Shown here piece by piece: positions 60,800-64,000 of a stretch of DNA of 64,000 nucleotides. Positions within the stretch are counted from its first letter, which is position 1. Each line of letters begins with the position of its first letter. The notes under the pieces were generated by a model, which did no database searches, was not told the DNA's origin, and saw nothing but the letters and a program-made list of their open reading frames with translations. Location of the stretch: positions 620,001 through 684,000 of the forward strand of contig NZ_CP072611.1 of the NCBI RefSeq assembly GCF_017815515.1. The letters are read 5' to 3'. This DNA is from Aureimonas populi (GTDB taxonomy: Bacteria > Pseudomonadota > Alphaproteobacteria > Rhizobiales > Rhizobiaceae). Position numbers and translations under genes: made by a program.

Positions 60800-61750
60800 A
60801 TGACCCGACACGACGCCCCGATCCCGGCGACCCTTCTCACCGGCTTCCTCGGGGCGGGCAAGACCACCCTCCTGAAGCGCCTCCTCGACGATCCGCAGGG
60901 CGTGCGCTACGGTGTTCTGATCAACGATTTCGGCGCCGTGAACATCGATTCCGAACTGGTGGCCGAAAGCGCGCCGGGCACGGTCTCGCTCCAGAACGGC
61001 TGCGTCTGCTGCACCATCCGCTCCGACCTCGTGGAATCGATCGAGGCGCTCCTGGCGCGCGATCCGGCACCGGAGCGCCTGCTCATCGAGGCGAGCGGCG
61101 TCTCCCGCCCGCTGCCGCTGGCCGAGGCGCTGGAGGCACCGGAACTGGCGGGCCGGGTCCGGCTCGACGGCATATTCTGCCTCGTGGACGCGGCCTCCTT
61201 CGGCGATCTGGACTATGCCGCGAGCGAACTGGCGCTGGACCAGGCGACGGGCTCGGACATCGTGGTGGTGAACAAGGCCGATCTCACCACCCCCGCCGGG
61301 CTGGACGCCATCGAGGCCACGCTGCGCGCCGCCGCCCCGCGCCTGCGCTTCCTGCGCACATGCCATGGCGGCGTGCCGCGCGACCTCCTGTTCGGCGCGC
61401 ATCCGGCGGAAAGCGGCCATCACGCCCATGCGGGCGGGCATGACCACCATCACCACGACCATGGAGAGGAATTCGAGGCCTGGCACTGGGAAAGCCGGGC
61501 ACCCCTGGACGAGCGGAAGCTGCGGGCGGCCCTGCGCGCCCTGCCGCCGGGCATCCTGCGGATCAAGGGCATCCTGCGGGTGTCGCAAGAGGAGCGGCGC
61601 GCCGTCCTGCATCTCGTCGGCAAGCGCTTCGAGCTGACCGAGGACGGCCGGGCGCCGCCGGAGACGGGCGTGCTCGTGGCGATCGGCCGGCGCGGCGCCT
61701 TCGACGCGCCCGCCCTCGCCGGTCTTCTGGAGGGTTGCGCCCTGCGCTGA
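60800..61750 (+). CDS. CobW/COG0523-family GTPase with His-rich loop
   Basis: A 316-residue G3E GTPase with Walker A GFLGAGKT, GCVCC, LIEASGVSRP and the specificity motif NKAD. A His-rich insert (HHAHAGGHDHHHHDHGEE) between the GTPase and C-terminal domains binds metal, as in Zn-related members. The start at 60800 has AGGAAAGG upstream; 60779 is an alternative. It closes the hydroxyproline cluster but none of those enzymes needs a known metal, so it may serve the cell in general. Confidence 0.9.
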   Translation: MTRHDAPIPATLLTGFLGAGKTTLLKRLLDDPQGVRYGVLINDFGAVNIDSELVAESAPGTVSLQNGCVCCTIRSDLVESIEALLARDPAPERLLIEASGVSRPLPLAEALEAPELAGRVRLDGIFCLVDAASFGDLDYAASELALDQATGSDIVVVNKADLTTPAGLDAIEATLRAAAPRLRFLRTCHGGVPRDLLFGAHPAESGHHAHAGGHDHHHHDHGEEFEAWHWESRAPLDERKLRAALRALPPGILRIKGILRVSQEERRAVLHLVGKRFELTEDGRAPPETGVLVAIGRRGAFDAPALAGLLEGCALR

Positions 61751-61756
61751 GTATCG

Positions 61757-62635
61757 TCAGTCGCGGAAACGCTGGCTGGCCATCATGCCCGCCACCACCG
61801 TCAGCACCAGCGTCGTCGCCATCAGGATGAAGGCCACGGCCGCCGCGAAGGGCCAGTTGTTGAGCTGGAACTGCCCGTAGACGAGCGGCGCCATCATGCG
61901 GAACTGCGGCCCGCCGAGAAGCACGGGCGTCGCATAGGCGTTCATGGCCAGGATGAAGGTGAGGATGGTGCCGGCCGCGATGCCCGGCAGGGCCAGCGGC
62001 CACAGGACGCGCCGGAACATCGTCGCCGGCCCCGCGCCGAGGTTGAAGGCGGCCTCCTCCAGATTGCGATTGATCCCCTCCAGCACGCTTTGCAGCGTCA
62101 GCACCATGTAGGGAAGGTTCACCGCGATGATACCGACCACGACGGCGGTCTCGCTGAACATGATCTCCGTCGGCGCGCCCGTCAGCCCGAGGTCCATGAG
62201 CGTGACGCTGAGAAAGCCGCGGCTGCCGAGCAGGGTCATCCAGCCGGCGGCGCGCACGGCGTTGCCGACGAAGAGCGGCACGACGACGGCGATGATCATC
62301 AGGTTCTTGAACCGCGACTGGGTGCGGGCCAGCACATAGGCCAGCGGGAAACCGAGCACGATGCAGGCCAGCGTGCAGATCAGCGAGACCCGCAGCGTCG
62401 TCCAGAAGGTCGCCAGATAGAAGGGGTCGGAGAAGAAGCGCGCATAGTTCGACGGGCTGAAGGCCTCGACCATCAGGAGGCGCGGGTCGAACTCGTTGAG
62501 GCTGTAGCGCGCCAGGATCAGGAGCGGCACGACGATGCCGAGGGAGACGATGAAGGTCGCCGGCCCGATCAACGCGGCGGCGCTCAGAACGGGAGACGGC
62601 CCTGAAGAGCCCTTCCCGGCGACGGTGGCGGACAT
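61757..62635 (-). CDS. Polyamine-type ABC permease (PotB-like)
   Basis: A 292-residue permease with six helices and the EAA loop EEAAFNLGAGPATMFRRVLWPLALPG. It converges on the CobW gene with six bases between stops. Only this permease is present downstream of the binding-protein gene; the PotC-type partner must lie beyond the right edge or be missing. Confidence 0.9.
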   Translation of the reverse strand: MSATVAGKGSSGPSPVLSAAALIGPATFIVSLGIVVPLLILARYSLNEFDPRLLMVEAFSPSNYARFFSDPFYLATFWTTLRVSLICTLACIVLGFPLAYVLARTQSRFKNLMIIAVVVPLFVGNAVRAAGWMTLLGSRGFLSVTLMDLGLTGAPTEIMFSETAVVVGIIAVNLPYMVLTLQSVLEGINRNLEEAAFNLGAGPATMFRRVLWPLALPGIAAGTILTFILAMNAYATPVLLGGPQFRMMAPLVYGQFQLNNWPFAAAVAFILMATTLVLTVVAGMMASQRFRD

Positions 62636-62668
62636 CGGCCAACCCTTCCCGGCGAAACTTCGGATGAG

Positions 62669-62695
62669 CGCGCCGCCGAACAGCGCGGCGGCGCG
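62669..62695 (-). terminator. Stem-loop between binding-protein and permease genes
   Basis: A perfect 10-bp stem (CGCGCCGCCG / CGGCGGCGCG) with a 7-base loop lies in the 114-base gap between the genes, 54 bases after the binding-protein stop. There is no T run. Same arrangement as at 3660, 12737 and 48483. Confidence 0.55.
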
Positions 62696-62749
62696 GCGAC
62701 AAAGGGGCGCGGGGCGATCCGGCTCGGGCCGCCAGTCCGCGCCCGGGCC

Positions 62750-63805
62750 TCAGGCCTTGAACTCGCGGTCCCACCATTCCTTCATCTCGACATCGTTCTC
62801 GAGGATGAAGCCGTAGTCCGGGTCGTTGAGGGCCGCCACCTCCTCGGCCGTGAAGCCGATGCGCTCGTTCAGCTCGGCGGGCACCTCGGCATTCTCCACG
62901 GTGGGGTTGTAGCCCATGTCGCGCGCGAAGCCTTCCTGGGCGGAAGGTTCGAGCATGGCGTTCAGATAGGCATAGGCCCCGTCGACATTGGGCGCGTTCC
63001 GCGGAATGACGAAACCGGACACGTAGGACAGCGCGCCCTCGCTCGGCGCGACCGACTGGATGTTGATGCCCGCGTCCTGCCACTGCACCGCGCGCGCCTT
63101 CCACATGATGCCGGCCCCGATCTCCTCGGCGCTCAGGGCCTGCGCGAAGGCCTCGTTGGTGGGGTAGATGCGCGCGCCGGCGCGGCGCGCCTCCAGCAGC
63201 ATCTCCTTGCCCGCGTCGATGGCCGTCACCGAGCCGCCGGCCGCCAGCGCCGCCGCGATCATCGTGTACTGGTACTGGATGTCGATGAAGCCGAGGCGGT
63301 TGCCCAGCGCCGGGTCGAACGACGCCGCGTAGCTCGCCGGCGCCTCCAGCATGTCGGGATTGTAGAGGCAGACCATGCCCGAATAGATATGACCGATGCC
63401 GTATTCGTAGCGCATGGACGGCATCAGGTTCGCCGCGTTCGGAATCCGGTCGTAGTCGATCTCCTGCGTGATGCCCAGTTCGTAGACCTGGTACATGTTC
63501 GGCCCGTTCAGCCCCTGGAGGTCGGTCGTGCCGCGCGGCAGCCGGCGTTCGGCCAGCATCTTGGAACGGCGCTCGGGATCGCCCGCCTGGTCCTGGATGA
63601 CCTCCCACCCCTCCGGGGTCAGGAGCGCCGCCTCGATATGCTCGTTCAGGAGGCGCGCATAGTCACCGCCCCAGGTGCCCACCACCACCCGCCCCGCGCC
63701 TTGCGCGCGCGCCGGGAGGCCAAGGGCGGCGAGGCCGGCAAAGCCCGCCATGCCCTTCAGGAGACTGCGCCGTCCAAGTCCGGAATGCATCGTATCTCTG
63801 CTCAT
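62750..63805 (-). CDS. Polyamine-type ABC binding protein, Tat-type leader
   Basis: A 351-residue PotD-like binding protein. The start at 63805 (MSRDTMHSGLGRRSLLKG) has GGAG nine bases upstream. The leader has twin Arg and cleaves near ARAQ. The mature part has VVVGTWGGDYARLL, YEYGIGHIYSGMVCLYNP and AYAYLNAMLEP. Not the same gene as the binding protein at 12769; they share only the family pattern. Confidence 0.9.
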   Translation of the reverse strand: MSRDTMHSGLGRRSLLKGMAGFAGLAALGLPARAQGAGRVVVGTWGGDYARLLNEHIEAALLTPEGWEVIQDQAGDPERRSKMLAERRLPRGTTDLQGLNGPNMYQVYELGITQEIDYDRIPNAANLMPSMRYEYGIGHIYSGMVCLYNPDMLEAPASYAASFDPALGNRLGFIDIQYQYTMIAAALAAGGSVTAIDAGKEMLLEARRAGARIYPTNEAFAQALSAEEIGAGIMWKARAVQWQDAGINIQSVAPSEGALSYVSGFVIPRNAPNVDGAYAYLNAMLEPSAQEGFARDMGYNPTVENAEVPAELNERIGFTAEEVAALNDPDYGFILENDVEMKEWWDREFKA

Positions 63806-63838
63806 CGCTGACATCTCCAATCTGGCGTTGACATGCGC

Positions 63839-64000
63839 TTACGAGGGAACTTGCGGAGCGAGGGCGCCGGGGGCGTAGGCCTCGTGGTCTCCCGGATGCT
63901 CGCCGGTGGCGGGAAAGACGGTGGCGCAAGCCGACCAGGCGACATGGACCTTGTCGCCCGCCTCGGGCACGAAGCTGCCCTCGCCGTTGACGACCTGTGC
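63839..64000 (-). CDS. Polyamine-type ABC ATPase, C-terminal end only (window edge)
   Basis: The last 53 residues of a gene that enters from beyond 64000. The frame reads QVVNGEGSFVPEAGDKVHVAWSACATVFPAT, like the TOBE domain of PotA-type ATPases, and stops at TAA. Its place before the binding-protein gene supports the assignment. Confidence 0.65.
   Translation of the reverse strand, partial: AQVVNGEGSFVPEAGDKVHVAWSACATVFPATGEHPGDHEAYAPGALAPQVPS

Noticed and set aside
58466..61612. Open frame of 1048 codons on the minus strand
   Set aside because: It lies antisense to four clear genes (D-amino-acid oxidase type, epimerase, CobW, deaminase end) and has only Arg/Gly/His-rich composition, typical of high-GC shadows.
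1..64000. tRNA, rRNA, CRISPR arrays or known riboswitches
   Set aside because: None was recognised by eye on either strand; a covariance-model search would be needed to exclude small RNAs.

Overview
The window reads as chromosome or megaplasmid DNA of a high-GC alphaproteobacterium, most likely Hyphomicrobiales or a close relative. The grounds are the Mur-type Fur regulator divergent from a sitABCD manganese transporter, the density of ABC importers with GntR/FCD and LysR regulators, and the gene style (tight ATGA overlaps, GTG and TTG starts). There are no replication, rRNA or tRNA genes, so chromosome and plasmid cannot be told apart.

Layout. 1-813: an IS256-family transposase with a frameshift, cut by the window edge. 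1002-5173: sitABCD and divergent mur around two palindromic operators. 5317-8121: a scar of broken genes (IS630 relic, 3' part of a TonB receptor, an Xre antitoxin with a nonsense codon, a RES toxin with its end lost, 5' part of an asparaginase). 8123-18384: a long operon on the minus strand with a polyamine-type ABC importer, two SDR dehydrogenases, a cyclic-imidase-like deacetylase, a small Cys protein, a CobW GTPase and a binding-protein paralogue without signal peptide; a GntR-type regulator with two DNA-binding domains diverges from it. 19669-24978: pxpA-accB-accC-pxpB-pxpC (5-oxoprolinase type) with a divergent LysR gene. 25081-29793: mixed single genes (MprF relic, trhO, DUF2233 protein, OYE reductase with divergent HxlR, a lectin-like protein). 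29833-41747: a sugar-acid operon with a peptide-type ABC importer, FAH hydrolase, enolase-superfamily dehydratase, aldehyde, alcohol and LDH2-type dehydrogenases and a divergent GntR gene. 41803-45930: a quinone or aromatic stress operon with its LysR regulator. 46155-47042: a MipA porin-like protein. 47540-53676: an operon joining an amino-acid-type ABC importer with ribokinase, RpiB and a 3-hydroxyisobutyrate-type dehydrogenase under a GntR repressor. 53891-55476: a TetR/EamA efflux pair. 55570-56168: a second scar. 56179-61750: a deoxyribosyltransferase-like protein, then a trans-4-hydroxy-L-proline catabolic cluster ending in a CobW GTPase. 61757-64000: part of another polyamine-type ABC importer.

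How they work together. The region is a catabolic and transport archive: each block pairs an importer with its enzymes and a local regulator, often with a visible operator in the divergent promoter. The 8-24 kb blocks suggest uptake and opening of cyclic amides or imides, with metal delivery by CobW; the last gene of that operon, an asparaginase, has been destroyed by the toxin-antitoxin junction. Four of the periplasmic binding-protein genes are followed by a strong stem-loop, which would keep the binding protein in excess over the membrane parts.
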